Shown here piece by piece: positions 43,178-52,174 of a stretch of DNA of 59,011 nt; position 1 is the first letter of the stretch; each line of letters opens with the position of its first letter. Where the stretch lies: positions 1 through 59,011 of the forward strand of contig NZ_FMKA01000023.1 in NCBI RefSeq assembly GCF_900096945.1. Direction: 5' to 3'. The notes beneath the pieces were generated by a model. That model made no database searches, had not been told where the DNA came from, and saw only the letters and a list, made by a program, of their open reading frames with translations. This DNA comes from Anaerobium acetethylicum (GTDB lineage: Bacteria; Bacillota; Clostridia; Lachnospirales; Lachnospiraceae). Position numbers and translations under genes: made by a program.

Positions 43178-43576
43178 CTATGATTTTCTCTTTACAAAAG
43201 CCCAGAACTGTTCCTGGTTTCTGGCCTTATTTTCTGGTTTATTTACAGTCTCCTGCCCGAACTCCCGGATGGCTGCCTCCCCTTCCGTCGATGCATAGGC
43301 TAACACCTTATTCGCAAAGGCAAATCGGAGCTTCCTTCCCATCACTTCATAGAAGCCCATTCCGTTGTAAGAATAGTAGCCTCCTAATGCGATGGGAGCG
43401 ACGACCGGAACGGCCACATAAGAAGCTGCTGTCAGTCCGATATGGCGATACGACACCAGTATCAGACCTGCCCCGCTGATCAGACTAACCATGGAAAACA
43501 AGATCTGTCTGGCGGTTAATCCCATCACCACTGATTCCTGGTACCTGTCAATGTCTTTGTTTATTTCAATTACCAT
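43178..43576 (-). CDS. prgI: PrgI-family membrane protein
   Basis: A 132-residue protein with two hydrophobic segments (about residues 27-45 and 50-67), separated by the short loop YRHIGLTAAS. The order PrgI then VirB4 is conserved in Gram-positive conjugation modules, where PrgI is thought to be the VirB3-like partner of the ATPase. The C-terminus is charged and cytosolic. Confidence 0.88.
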   Translation of the reverse strand: MVIEINKDIDRYQESVVMGLTARQILFSMVSLISGAGLILVSYRHIGLTAASYVAVPVVAPIALGGYYSYNGMGFYEVMGRKLRFAFANKVLAYASTEGEAAIREFGQETVNKPENKARNQEQFWAFVKRKS

Positions 43577-43592
43577 GTTGGTTTCCTCCTCT

Positions 43593-44435
43593 CTACAATC
43601 CGAATGCCTTGGCTGTCAGATTCTGTGCTCCTTTCACACTGCCTACCGTAAGTGCGATGGTAAATGTCATCTCGCACAGATAAATAAGTGTCTGTGCCCA
43701 CCCCGCATAGCTGTCCGTGAATTCCGGCAGACCGGCGCTAAGAAAGGCATTGCAGACGATGATTGCAAGGGCCATTGAAACTGCCTCAAACACAACGGAC
43801 AGAAAATATTTGAAGTAGGAAACCGCCGTGTGGCTGACGCCGCGATTCCCTCCGATAGTTGAAAAAGCAATTGCTCCCATCGGCACAAGTATCATTAGCT
43901 TTAAAAACCGGAAGTACACAGTGTAGATCAGGAAAAAGCCACAGATAATGATAATCATGGACAGCATCGTCGCCAGTATCAGCATGATCAGGCTTTCTCC
44001 AAATCCAAGATTCCTGATTGTCTCTGCCTGGATACTGTCAATAGTCAGTATAGCCGTGTTCCCTGCTGACAGCAGACTGATGAGATTTCCTGCCGATGTG
44101 AAAAATGCCTTCAGGATCGTCACATTATTTACTACCAGCCATTCTGCAAGGGCGACGCGGATCATCATTCTAAGAATCGCCTCAAACCGCATTTCCTCCC
44201 GGATGTCAACGCTCTCTGAACAGAATCCGATTACGAAAAACAGCACGACCAGGGACGATCCGACTGCCACAAAGACTGGCTCGATATTCTCAATCACTGC
44301 CCATGGACCTCCTCCTTTGAAATTTACTGGGGACTGTCCAAGCAGGGAGAACACCAGTGATACCTGGCTGTTCCAGAAACCGAATACGATTTCAAGCAAA
44401 TCGAGGATTTTTTCTCCAAGTTTGAATATATCCAA
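43593..44435 (-). CDS. VirB6/TrbL-like conjugation membrane protein
   Basis: A 280-residue integral membrane protein with about six hydrophobic segments, including LVVLFFVIGFC and LIMLILATMLSMIIIICGFF. This is the TrbL/VirB6 role: inner-membrane channel of the secretion complex. It stands between Maff2 and PrgI, the order usual in clostridial elements. A strong hairpin lies directly upstream. Confidence 0.85.
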   Translation of the reverse strand: MDIFKLGEKILDLLEIVFGFWNSQVSLVFSLLGQSPVNFKGGGPWAVIENIEPVFVAVGSSLVVLFFVIGFCSESVDIREEMRFEAILRMMIRVALAEWLVVNNVTILKAFFTSAGNLISLLSAGNTAILTIDSIQAETIRNLGFGESLIMLILATMLSMIIIICGFFLIYTVYFRFLKLMILVPMGAIAFSTIGGNRGVSHTAVSYFKYFLSVVFEAVSMALAIIVCNAFLSAGLPEFTDSYAGWAQTLIYLCEMTFTIALTVGSVKGAQNLTAKAFGL

Positions 44436-44459
44436 ATAACCTCACCTCATTTCTATAAC

Positions 44460-44481
44460 GCCCGGGCCATCCTGCCCAGGC
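44460..44481. repeat. GC-rich hairpin between Maff2 and VirB6 genes
   Basis: GCCCGGGC (44460-44467) pairs with GCCCAGGC (44474-44481) over 8 bp with one wobble pair. No T-run follows. It may stabilise or process the Maff2 message, which is usually needed in excess. Confidence 0.55.
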
Positions 44482-44496
44482 ACTCTCTGTGATATC

Positions 44497-44859
44497 TTAG
44501 AATCCTAAGAAGCTTAATACCGTTGATATGCCCGCCATCATAATACCCGCCACGATACCCTTTAAAGCAGAGTTCATGGTGGAGGAATCCTGCTGCTGGT
44601 ATGCCTGTGCAAATTCCATGACGTTCTTTGCAAGTATAATGACACCTACTGCACCGATTACGGAAATCACCAGTGTCTTCAAGTTATCCAGCGGCTGTGT
44701 TACCACAGAAGTTCCGGATGCCGCAGACACCTGTACGGTCATGAGACTTGCCGCCATCAGGCATCCTGCCGCTGCCGTCTGCACCCTTCTTTTGCACTTT
44801 GCAAAATGGGGAGCCGTCCTCGTTTCCATTGTTTTTACCACATCTTCACTCTTTCTCAT
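44497..44859 (-). CDS. Maff2-family small membrane protein
   Basis: A 120-residue protein with a basic N-terminus, a signal-like hydrophobic segment (TAAAGCLMAASLMTVQVSAA) and two more membrane segments around LVISVIGAVGVIILAKNVME and the C-terminal GIVAGIMMAGISTVL. The intervening AQAYQQQDSSTMNSALKG is the Maff2 signature. These are thought to be the VirB2-like pilin or channel component. Confidence 0.85.
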   Translation of the reverse strand: MRKSEDVVKTMETRTAPHFAKCKRRVQTAAAGCLMAASLMTVQVSAASGTSVVTQPLDNLKTLVISVIGAVGVIILAKNVMEFAQAYQQQDSSTMNSALKGIVAGIMMAGISTVLSFLGF

Positions 44860-44945
44860 TTTTCGATCTCCTTTTCATTAAAATCGGAGCATAGAAGAAC
44901 CAGATGCATCCACCTGGCACTTATATCTCCTTATTGCTGCTTCCT

Positions 44946-47153
44946 CTATCGAAGGAAACTGCTCCCATCTGCCTCATAGTTTTCCCTGATTTCACGCATC
45001 TGCTCCACCGGGACATCCGGATAAAAGTATGCCAGAATATCCTCTTTGGGCATTCCTGCGGCAAATGCAAGCCTTAGCTCTTCTTTCTGCTCCTGCGAAT
45101 ACTTCCAGCTGATCATTCGTTTCGTAATCGTATCTGCCCCTGTAATCTGATGTCTTGCTTCTGCATCCGAATTATTGGCCTTTCCTGCCGCCTTTCCCTT
45201 ACTCACTTCATCCCTGTTTTCTTCGGCGTACCTCAGTCCTTTTTTTTGTGCTGAATTCCTCTGTTCCTTTTGAATGGATTCCTTTATCGAAGCAAAACGG
45301 CTTCCCAGCTCTGCATCGCCAAGCAGCATGAACTCCTCGCAGGTCACCTCATCGATATAGATATTTTCCCCTCTTTCCTTCCGCATTTCATAATGCCTCA
45401 AAGCTTTGGGGGACAGCAGTTCAAAAGGCGGACCAAGCAGACTGCTTCTCCCTGAAGCACGGTGCACGTACACCTCTCCCTTCCCATCTGCGGTCTGGTC
45501 GAAGGCCGGATGTGCAAACGGCACATACTTGTTATCCAGGATAGGATCGAACCCCCTGATGAAGATAAGGCACTTCTTGTTATCCAGCTTTCTTGCTTCA
45601 TCCGGCGTTAATAATTCTCTTCCCAGAACGTCATAATTCCTGCTTGCGCTGCCCTGTTTTCCCCTTGTCTCTCCGGTGGAACGTTTATCGATTGTGCCCT
45701 TGCCAAGCAGCTCTGATATATACTTATGGGTTCCGACTTCATTTCCCCCAAGATATACCAGCGTATCGCAATTGCCTGGTACGGTCTCCCATGTATCCTT
45801 AAACAAAGCCTTGATCTGGGCCAGGTTCTGGATAATGATTACACTGCTGATTTCTCTGCTTCGCATGGTCGATAACAGGGAGCAGAAATCATCAGGAAGT
45901 GCGACATTGGCGAATTCATCCAGCAATAAAGTCACATGAATCGGAAGTCTGCCTCCGCAGTTAAAATCTGCCTGATAGTAAAGTTCCTGAAATACCTGCG
46001 TATAGAGGAGGCCGATAACAAAATTGTAGGATTTGTCCGAATCCGGAACGACACAGAATAAAGCGGTCTTTGTTTCCCCGTCGCCATTTACTCCAATCCC
46101 AAGCTCTGCGATGTTCATTTCATCTTTCGATAAGATCCGTAGTACCTGCTTATTCTCCAGGAAGGCAAGCCTGGAATTGGCACTGATGATGATAGAGCGG
46201 ACCGTATCTCCTGCACCGCGCATGCACTTGCTGTACTGCTTCACTGCCGGATGGTTTGCTCCAAGCGCCGACTTCTCTTCCAGAGCCTTCATCCTTGCAT
46301 CGAGCTTTGACTGTTTGTTCTGCTCTGTCACTTCCGCTTCCCCGATCAGCTTCAGGACTGTTTCGAAATTCCGCCCGGCCGGCTTCTCCTCCATCCACAC
46401 ATAATAAAAGATGGACTGCAGGAACAGGCTTTCTGCCTTCTCCCAAAATGGATCGGAAGATGTGCTTCCTTTCGGGGTCGTATTGGCTATCAGGTTGGTA
46501 ATCAGCTTTATAACGTCTGTCTCCTCCCGGATATAGGAAAACGGGTTATAGCAGTCGGACTTGTCCATCTCTAAAAGATTGATTACCTTGACGTTATATC
46601 CGTTGTTCTTTAGCATCTGTCCACAGCTTCTAAGGATTTCTCCCTTGGGATCTGTAGCGATAAAAGAGCAGCGATGGGGCATCTGCATCAGATTCGGTTT
46701 GACGCCATAGAACGTTTTTCCTGCACCTGAACCGCCAATGATGAGGACATTATTATTCAGTTTCGTATGCCTGGTATCTAAACTCATCCTTACATTCTGG
46801 CTCAGGATTCGGTTGAAATCCCTGTCCTTATCTGCAAGAACCTTATTGATCTGCTTCACATTGGCAAAACGAGCCGTTCCATACTCTTTTCCCGGCATAT
46901 AGTTCCTTTGACTGGTATAATGCATGACGACGGCAATGGCATAAACGGCCAGTGCGATGCCCACTGCTTTGGCTGTGTTCGGGTTCAGATAGTCCGCCAT
47001 CGGCTCCTGACACACTGCCTGAAAGCTCTCCAGAAATGAATTGATATCCATTCCCTCTTTCCATGCACCATTTATCAGATATCCACCGTATCCCGACAGA
47101 ATCGCTCCTAACAGGATTGACAGGACCGATGGCTTCTTCTTTGTTGTCTGCAT
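44946..47153 (-). CDS. virD4: VirD4-type conjugative coupling protein
   Basis: A 735-residue coupling protein that brings the relaxosome to the secretion channel. Two N-terminal membrane segments (LSILLGAILSGYGGYLI and AVGIALAVYAIAVVM) precede the ATPase domain with Walker A IIGGSGAGKTFYGVK near residue 141, VTLLLDEFANVA (Walker B) near residue 410 and the TraG/VirD4 motif ELLGKGTIDKRS. The last 120 residues are a charged tail specific to this family. It starts two bases after the DUF3801 gene. Confidence 0.95.
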   Translation of the reverse strand: MQTTKKKPSVLSILLGAILSGYGGYLINGAWKEGMDINSFLESFQAVCQEPMADYLNPNTAKAVGIALAVYAIAVVMHYTSQRNYMPGKEYGTARFANVKQINKVLADKDRDFNRILSQNVRMSLDTRHTKLNNNVLIIGGSGAGKTFYGVKPNLMQMPHRCSFIATDPKGEILRSCGQMLKNNGYNVKVINLLEMDKSDCYNPFSYIREETDVIKLITNLIANTTPKGSTSSDPFWEKAESLFLQSIFYYVWMEEKPAGRNFETVLKLIGEAEVTEQNKQSKLDARMKALEEKSALGANHPAVKQYSKCMRGAGDTVRSIIISANSRLAFLENKQVLRILSKDEMNIAELGIGVNGDGETKTALFCVVPDSDKSYNFVIGLLYTQVFQELYYQADFNCGGRLPIHVTLLLDEFANVALPDDFCSLLSTMRSREISSVIIIQNLAQIKALFKDTWETVPGNCDTLVYLGGNEVGTHKYISELLGKGTIDKRSTGETRGKQGSASRNYDVLGRELLTPDEARKLDNKKCLIFIRGFDPILDNKYVPFAHPAFDQTADGKGEVYVHRASGRSSLLGPPFELLSPKALRHYEMRKERGENIYIDEVTCEEFMLLGDAELGSRFASIKESIQKEQRNSAQKKGLRYAEENRDEVSKGKAAGKANNSDAEARHQITGADTITKRMISWKYSQEQKEELRLAFAAGMPKEDILAYFYPDVPVEQMREIRENYEADGSSFLR

Positions 47154-47154
47154 G

Positions 47155-48345
47155 CTATCTTCCTTTCTCGACCTTGAATGTCTCCGGAGATTTGGTCTTT
47201 TGCGGCTTCATGAATTTCTGTCCTTCCGGTACTTTTGCCTTCTCTTGCTTCATGGATTTCTTGTTTTGCTCCCTGACGGCTGGCTCCACCCTGTCATAAT
47301 GCCTGGAATACAGGTCCTCCCCCTTCATGGTGCCGACGACACGGTTCTCTTCATCGTAAAGCTTATACTGCTTCGTTCTGTCCAGAAAAGTCAGCATCGT
47401 TTTTCTTTGATTGATTTCCAGAATATTTTCTTTGGGAATCCAGATATATCTTGCGTCCTGCCCGAAAGTTCCAGGCACCCTTGTCTTGATTGCCGTTTCC
47501 CTCTCTTTTACAAGAAGTTCCCTGCTGATGGCAACATCGATCAGGTCAAGGTTCTTGGAAGCCGATACAGCTCTTATCCGTTCTTCCAAATCCTGATACC
47601 CTCTGATGCGGTTTATGAATGCCTCCTTGTCCATGATGGCCTTATATAGTCCGTCTGCATCTCCGTGATCCAGAACACCGATGGTTTCCAGCTTCCTGAT
47701 CACATCTTCTGCCTGCTCCTTCCCGATAGCGAACTCCTCATTTACCGCATTGGCACTGATGCCTGGCTTTCCGATTGCGAAGAGCCCGACCTGTTCAATC
47801 AGACCTTCTATCTGTTCATCTGCCCTGGAATCCTCTCCTGTGAGAGACTTATCATTTCCCGGTTTCTGTTCCCGAAAAAAACCCTGCAGTTTCCCCTGCC
47901 CCTTCTTGTTCCCGTTCTGCAGATAATCATCGATCGTTATAATCTTACCGAACTTCATTCTCTGGATCATCCCATTGACTCTCGGAACTGCTTCTGAGTG
48001 GAAAATGACTTCTGATAATCCATCCTGTTTCTTCATATCCGGCAGTACCGAATAAAGGATTCCATATTTCTTTGCCATCTTCTCTACCTTTTTCATCTCA
48101 TCGCTTTGGAACTGGAAAATCTGCAAATCTCCGCCTTTCATCAGAAGTTTTTTCATGGACGTCCTTCCAAGGGTCTTCTCATAATCGAGCATGCCCTTCA
48201 GGAACTCCACTGCCTTCTGCATGGCTCCGATGCCGCCGCTTCCGACTTTCATTGCGATTTCAATCCCTTCATATGCTACCCTGATAATCTGTACCGCTTC
48301 CTGAATTTCTTCTGCCATAATCTTAACCGGAATTTTTTTGAGCAT
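47155..48345 (-). CDS. pcfB: DUF3801/PcfB-like protein with winged-helix domain
   Basis: A protein of about 396 residues. The N-terminal 140 resemble DUF3801/PcfB, a protein placed next to coupling proteins in Gram-positive conjugation systems. Around residues 190-235 the segment GKPGISANAVNEEFAIGKEQ followed by AEDVIRKLETIGVLD looks like an FtsK-gamma-type winged helix, a DNA-binding fold. A highly basic tail follows. The start is uncertain: ATG 48345 and TTG 48357 are both possible. It is probably an accessory of the VirD4 protein, linking it to DNA. Confidence 0.72.
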   Translation of the reverse strand: MLKKIPVKIMAEEIQEAVQIIRVAYEGIEIAMKVGSGGIGAMQKAVEFLKGMLDYEKTLGRTSMKKLLMKGGDLQIFQFQSDEMKKVEKMAKKYGILYSVLPDMKKQDGLSEVIFHSEAVPRVNGMIQRMKFGKIITIDDYLQNGNKKGQGKLQGFFREQKPGNDKSLTGEDSRADEQIEGLIEQVGLFAIGKPGISANAVNEEFAIGKEQAEDVIRKLETIGVLDHGDADGLYKAIMDKEAFINRIRGYQDLEERIRAVSASKNLDLIDVAISRELLVKERETAIKTRVPGTFGQDARYIWIPKENILEINQRKTMLTFLDRTKQYKLYDEENRVVGTMKGEDLYSRHYDRVEPAVREQNKKSMKQEKAKVPEGQKFMKPQKTKSPETFKVEKGR

Positions 48346-48367
48346 AGTTTTGTTCAAACCCTATGCT

Positions 48368-48787
48368 CTAATTCCGGCCTGCCTCCTTCCTGTCAATAAT
48401 GACTTCCTTCTTTACCCTGTCTTTAATGTCTCCGGTATCCATTCCCCGGATTTCCTCTTCGGTCACATCCATCCCATAGGCGCTCAGAATAGCCGCCAGA
48501 CGGTTGACTGCCTTCTCTTCCTCAATCCGGTACATTTCAAGTGCGACCAGAAGGTTTTCAACCCGTCTGATCCACTCCGGCTTCTCATCGCAGATTGCTT
48601 CGTATTTTCTTATGATTTCCTCTGAATCCTTATCCGTTGCAGCCAGCTCTTGAACCAGCAGACCAATGAGCTCCGTATCATCTGTCTGAAATGCGAACTG
48701 GAAGATAAACTCCCTCTCTTCCTTTGAAAGATTTTGAAAATGGGCATCCACCAGCCCCACGGTTTCTTTGATTCCCTTTAAACTCAT
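48368..48787 (-). CDS. Hypothetical helical protein of the transfer operon
   Basis: A 139-residue acidic, helical protein beginning MSLKGIKETVGLVDAHFQNL, without membrane segments. GGAGG stands six bases before ATG 48787; a longer frame overlaps the upstream gene. It lies between a coiled-coil protein and the PcfB-like gene, closely spaced on the same strand. No family recognised. Confidence 0.62.
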   Translation of the reverse strand: MSLKGIKETVGLVDAHFQNLSKEEREFIFQFAFQTDDTELIGLLVQELAATDKDSEEIIRKYEAICDEKPEWIRRVENLLVALEMYRIEEEKAVNRLAAILSAYGMDVTEEEIRGMDTGDIKDRVKKEVIIDRKEAGRN

Positions 48788-48797
48788 TTCTGTCCTC

Positions 48798-49946
48798 CTA
48801 ATAATCCATGCTGTTTTCCAGAACAGCAATTTCAATGATTTCCTGCATGTTCTCTGCAGGAAGCCTGCTGTTGATCAGCTCCACAAGCTGATTCTCCTTC
48901 AGCCCTTTTTCGATGGCAGTGCGGATCATAACAAGCTGCTCTTTCACAAGTTCGCCGCCTGCAACCAGTTTCACCAGATCCTGTCTGGACCTCTTCCTGA
49001 TTGCCAGCTTTGAAAGCAGAGCCAATGCTCCGCTTGTCTTCTTTTCTGCCCGTTCCATCAGAAGCGTCTGAATCACATGTCCTCTTGTATCCACGAAAGC
49101 CGGATGATAAAAAGCCGGAATTCCATATACATATGGAACCTGTGCCCCTGGCGCTTCCTGCATTCCCTCTGATACAGCTGGCTGCATGTTATCCGATGGC
49201 GCTGCCTCTTTTGAATCACCCGCTTTTCTCTGCATCTTCCTTATATCCCTTTCCTTTTCCTCAAGATCTCCCCGCAGTCTGGCAATAGTCGCATCAGCCT
49301 GGCTGATCTTATCCTGCATCTCTTCCAGCATCCGGTCCTTCTTCTGTATGGATTTCAACAGGTCAACCTGTTCTTTCTCATCTTTCCCGGCACTTGCCAG
49401 GCTCTTCAGTTTGTCATTCAGGACATCATAACGCTTTTCCTGACAATCGATTTTTGAGACAACGCTCCGGATTTCTTCCAGCAAGGCTCTTATTTCGCCT
49501 GATTCTTCAAACTCCTTTGCCTCGGCTGCCTTCTCTGTCGTTTCCGGATCTATCCTGTCCAGATTTTCCAATACCGACCGGTAGGCTTCCACCATTGCTG
49601 ACGGCGAATCATCCCTGTCCACGACCGCCTTGATCTGTTCTAATGGGACGCCCTTTTCGTAAAATTCTAGCGCCACAGCCATCTGATAGCCGTTCATCTT
49701 CTTATTTGCAAGTACGGCAACCACCTCATCCGGATACCCCTTCCGCAGGCACTGAGAATAGATCCTCATCTGGCTGATGTCCATATCCGGCTGCTTATAG
49801 CGGTTTGTCTGCTCTATGGTAAGTCCAGACTGCAGGTCTTCCTCAATAAGCGCAATCACTTCTTCTTTTACCCGCCCGACTTCCCTTAAAGTTCTGACAT
49901 ATTCTTCATTCCGCTTCTTTGCAACTGTCTTCTGTTCCTGGTTCAT
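48798..49946 (-). CDS. Coiled-coil protein downstream of the relaxase
   Basis: A 382-residue soluble protein. The first 150 residues include repeats like GYPDEVVAVLANKKMNGYQM, and residues 170-250 are a strong coiled coil (KDRMLEEMQDKISQADATIA). A Pro/Ala-rich hinge then leads to a C-terminal helical region. AGGAGG precedes ATG 49946. Its position after the relaxase suggests a relaxosome or coupling role, but no family is known to me. Confidence 0.65.
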   Translation of the reverse strand: MNQEQKTVAKKRNEEYVRTLREVGRVKEEVIALIEEDLQSGLTIEQTNRYKQPDMDISQMRIYSQCLRKGYPDEVVAVLANKKMNGYQMAVALEFYEKGVPLEQIKAVVDRDDSPSAMVEAYRSVLENLDRIDPETTEKAAEAKEFEESGEIRALLEEIRSVVSKIDCQEKRYDVLNDKLKSLASAGKDEKEQVDLLKSIQKKDRMLEEMQDKISQADATIARLRGDLEEKERDIRKMQRKAGDSKEAAPSDNMQPAVSEGMQEAPGAQVPYVYGIPAFYHPAFVDTRGHVIQTLLMERAEKKTSGALALLSKLAIRKRSRQDLVKLVAGGELVKEQLVMIRTAIEKGLKENQLVELINSRLPAENMQEIIEIAVLENSMDY

Positions 49947-49982
49947 ATTTTGTCCTCCTTTTATCCGCAAAAAAATAACAGC

Positions 49983-51449
49983 CTAACGTTTTGGCTGCTT
50001 CTCTGCTATTCTGTCTTCCATTGTCCGTTTTCTGTCTGCTTCTAATTTCAATTCTTGCTCTTCTGCAGTAAAATCCTTTAAAATGGACTCTGCAACCTTC
50101 CATTCTTTGTAGATTGCCTTCTCCCTTTCGCTGACCTCGGAATACCTGCTTCGGTAGTATGTCCTCAGCTGCTCGGTCTCGTCATAGGAATAGCCTTCCT
50201 GCTTCAGCTGTTTCGACAATTCCTCCCACTGCTCATGCTCCTTTTCAAAGAAATGGTCTCCGTTCTGAAAACAGTTCTCACACTCCCGCAGCTCTTTCAT
50301 CTGGCCCGCGATACGAAAAAGCGATCCGCATTTGCTTCGAGCCTTATATACCTGGCTCTTTTCTTTTGAAGCCATACGTTTTCTGCTCTCAAGGTCTTCA
50401 GCTGCGAAAGTCAGCTCTGCAAGGTCATGGATGTCATGCCGCGCCAGAAACAGGTACTGCTTCTGCAACAAATGCATCTTCCTGATATCATCCCTGTATT
50501 TCCAAGCCTGGCTGTAGGGCTTCTTCTTCAGCTTTCCGGTCCGGTACAGTTTTGTAAAATACCGTTTCTGCAGGCCTGACCATTTTGCTTTCCGATATCG
50601 CTTCACTTTGCAGAATAAAATATGAGGCTCTGTCATCTTTGGTCTTGGCTGATAGGAAGTCAGGGCTTCCGTCATTATCCTCTCTCGGATTGCTTCCTCT
50701 GAATAGCGCTCTCCTAAGGACTTGCACCTCTTAAAACGGCCCATTCCCGGCGGCCTGATGGCAAGATATTTCCCTGCACCTTCACCTGGCGCATTTTTGA
50801 TTTCATACCCCTTCTCTGCCAGCAGATCCAGGAATCCCTCAAAGGACGCCGCCTGCAGAATGCAGCTATCCAGATCCCGCTTTATCATATTGCTCCATAC
50901 AAACCGGCCGTCCCGCCTCACGTTCCATTCGGGCACTTCCTGACGGTCCTGTTTCTTTCCAGTTTCAAACTCCAGCTCCGATAGGCCATATTCCCTGCAC
51001 AGGCGGTTCATCAGAGGCTGGATTTCTTTTGCCCAGTCTCCCTTTTCATAGCGGTATTTCTTTCCGGTCTGGAAGCTGACGCTATTAAAGATGATGTGGG
51101 AATGGCAATGATCGGTATTGTCATGCACGGCATAAATCAGTTCGTACTCTTTTCCGAGATATTCCTGTGCAAACTTTCCCGTTATCTCCATGGCAGTATC
51201 TGCATCCACTTCCCCTTCCTTAAAGGACAGAATCAGGTGATAGCCCTGCCGTCTGTCCGCCTTTCCGAATTTCTGTTTGGTCTGTTTCATCTGCTCGAAT
51301 GCTGCATCCGGCAGACAGTTGAAACTCTGGACAAGCCTTCCTCCCTGGGTCTTTTTCCCATCGGCAATGTAGTCGATGGCATTCTTAAGGGATTTCCCAT
51401 GGTAGGAGGAGCCGCTGTCCTTCATATATAAAATCTTACTGATTGCCAA
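49983..51449 (-). CDS. mobA: MOBP-type relaxase
   Basis: A 488-residue relaxase that nicks oriT and remains bound to the transferred strand. The catalytic Tyr is in SSYHGKSLKNAIDYIADG near the N-terminus, and the metal-binding His motif is HDNTDHCHSHIIFNSV. The C-terminal two-thirds are basic and helical, with a long coiled region. The usual start AISKILYMK follows TTG 51449, which overlaps the MobC stop; ATG 51467 has no ribosome site. Its partner MobC lies immediately upstream, and a candidate nick site further up. Confidence 0.93.
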   Translation of the reverse strand: MAISKILYMKDSGSSYHGKSLKNAIDYIADGKKTQGGRLVQSFNCLPDAAFEQMKQTKQKFGKADRRQGYHLILSFKEGEVDADTAMEITGKFAQEYLGKEYELIYAVHDNTDHCHSHIIFNSVSFQTGKKYRYEKGDWAKEIQPLMNRLCREYGLSELEFETGKKQDRQEVPEWNVRRDGRFVWSNMIKRDLDSCILQAASFEGFLDLLAEKGYEIKNAPGEGAGKYLAIRPPGMGRFKRCKSLGERYSEEAIRERIMTEALTSYQPRPKMTEPHILFCKVKRYRKAKWSGLQKRYFTKLYRTGKLKKKPYSQAWKYRDDIRKMHLLQKQYLFLARHDIHDLAELTFAAEDLESRKRMASKEKSQVYKARSKCGSLFRIAGQMKELRECENCFQNGDHFFEKEHEQWEELSKQLKQEGYSYDETEQLRTYYRSRYSEVSEREKAIYKEWKVAESILKDFTAEEQELKLEADRKRTMEDRIAEKQPKR

Positions 51450-51771
51450 TTCGGACCACCGCCTCATTCACGGATATATTCAGCTTCCTCATATAGGCTG
51501 TCAGCAGCTCCTTATCCCTTGCCGAATACAGTGCGGAATTGTTATTGAAGACGACCTGATTGATATTGATGCCGATATGATTTATTTCATTGATCAGCTC
51601 CTTTAAAAGCATTCGGATTTCCGGATAATCATTTGGCTTCTGGCTGAGAAGAAACCGCAGATACTCCGCCTCGCTAAGTTTTGCTTCTCTTGCTCTTCTT
51701 TCTAAGGCTTTTGCTTCTTCCGGCCTGAGTCTTAAGGTTTTTCTTACCGTGTGGACTTTATCTGCCATCAT
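51436..51771 (-). CDS. mobC: MobC-like relaxosome protein
   Basis: A 111-residue protein with a ribbon-helix-helix-like N-terminus (KTLRLRPEEAKALERRAREA) and the MobC motif GININQVVFNNNSALYS near residue 70. Such proteins help the relaxase open oriT DNA. The stop overlaps the relaxase start. Two adjacent ATGs (51771 and 51768) are both possible. The oriT candidate is within 150 bases upstream. Confidence 0.9.
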   Translation of the reverse strand: MMADKVHTVRKTLRLRPEEAKALERRAREAKLSEAEYLRFLLSQKPNDYPEIRMLLKELINEINHIGININQVVFNNNSALYSARDKELLTAYMRKLNISVNEAVVRIGNQ

Positions 51772-51886
51772 CTCACCGGCCCTTTCTTATCTGCCTTTTT
51801 ATCCATTGCGTTCTGTGCACCTCCTTATCCGTATTTCGATAAAATTCCCTTTCTTCTTCCTCTGCCTGGATGGATACCCGTGTGGG

Positions 51887-51922
51887 GCAAGATACGCATC
51901 AGCGACGTCACCGCCCTGATGC
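51887..51922 (-). other. oriT: Candidate oriT with IncP-like nick site
   Basis: On the minus strand arms GCATCAG (51922-51916) and CTGATGC (51902-51896) are followed by GTATCTTG|CCCC. The nick would fall between 51888 and 51887. This resembles the RP4 nic sequence TATCCTG|CCCG, and the eight-base distance from the repeat is the same. It stands upstream of mobC and the MOBP relaxase, as expected for that relaxase class. No functional proof. Confidence 0.7.
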
Positions 51923-51968
51923 CTCTTGTTAGGTGGAATTCTCCCCCTAAAACCCCCTGATACACTCC

Positions 51969-52174
51969 GTGAGTGACTATTTATCACTCATTTTTGGCTT
52001 GTGAGTGACTTTTCTGCAATCACCTGCCCATTTTGAGTGACTGTATATCACTCACAAAAACACATGGGTAAATACAATCCCCAGCTTGTGAGTGACTCCC
52101 AGTCACTCATTTCGGCCCTGTGAGTGACCTTTTATCACTCACCTTGCTGATTTGAGTGACTTCTGCTCACTCAC
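51969..52174. repeat. Six phased 22-bp dyads TGAGTGAC...TCACTCA
   Basis: Six copies of GTGAGTGAC-N(5-7)-TCACTCAC start near 51969, 52001, 52033, 52088, 52120 and 52152. The spacing is 32 bases within each set of three and 55 between the sets. The second copy has one degenerate arm. The last copy lies inside the final codons of the DUF3991-TOPRIM gene and the fifth covers its stop. Each can form a hairpin. The array adjoins the oriT candidate. Confidence 0.9.

Noticed and set aside
51969-52174. CRISPR-like array
   Set aside because: The repeats are themselves dyads with variable short loops, the spacing is not uniform across the array, the intervening bases are only about ten, and no cas gene is present.
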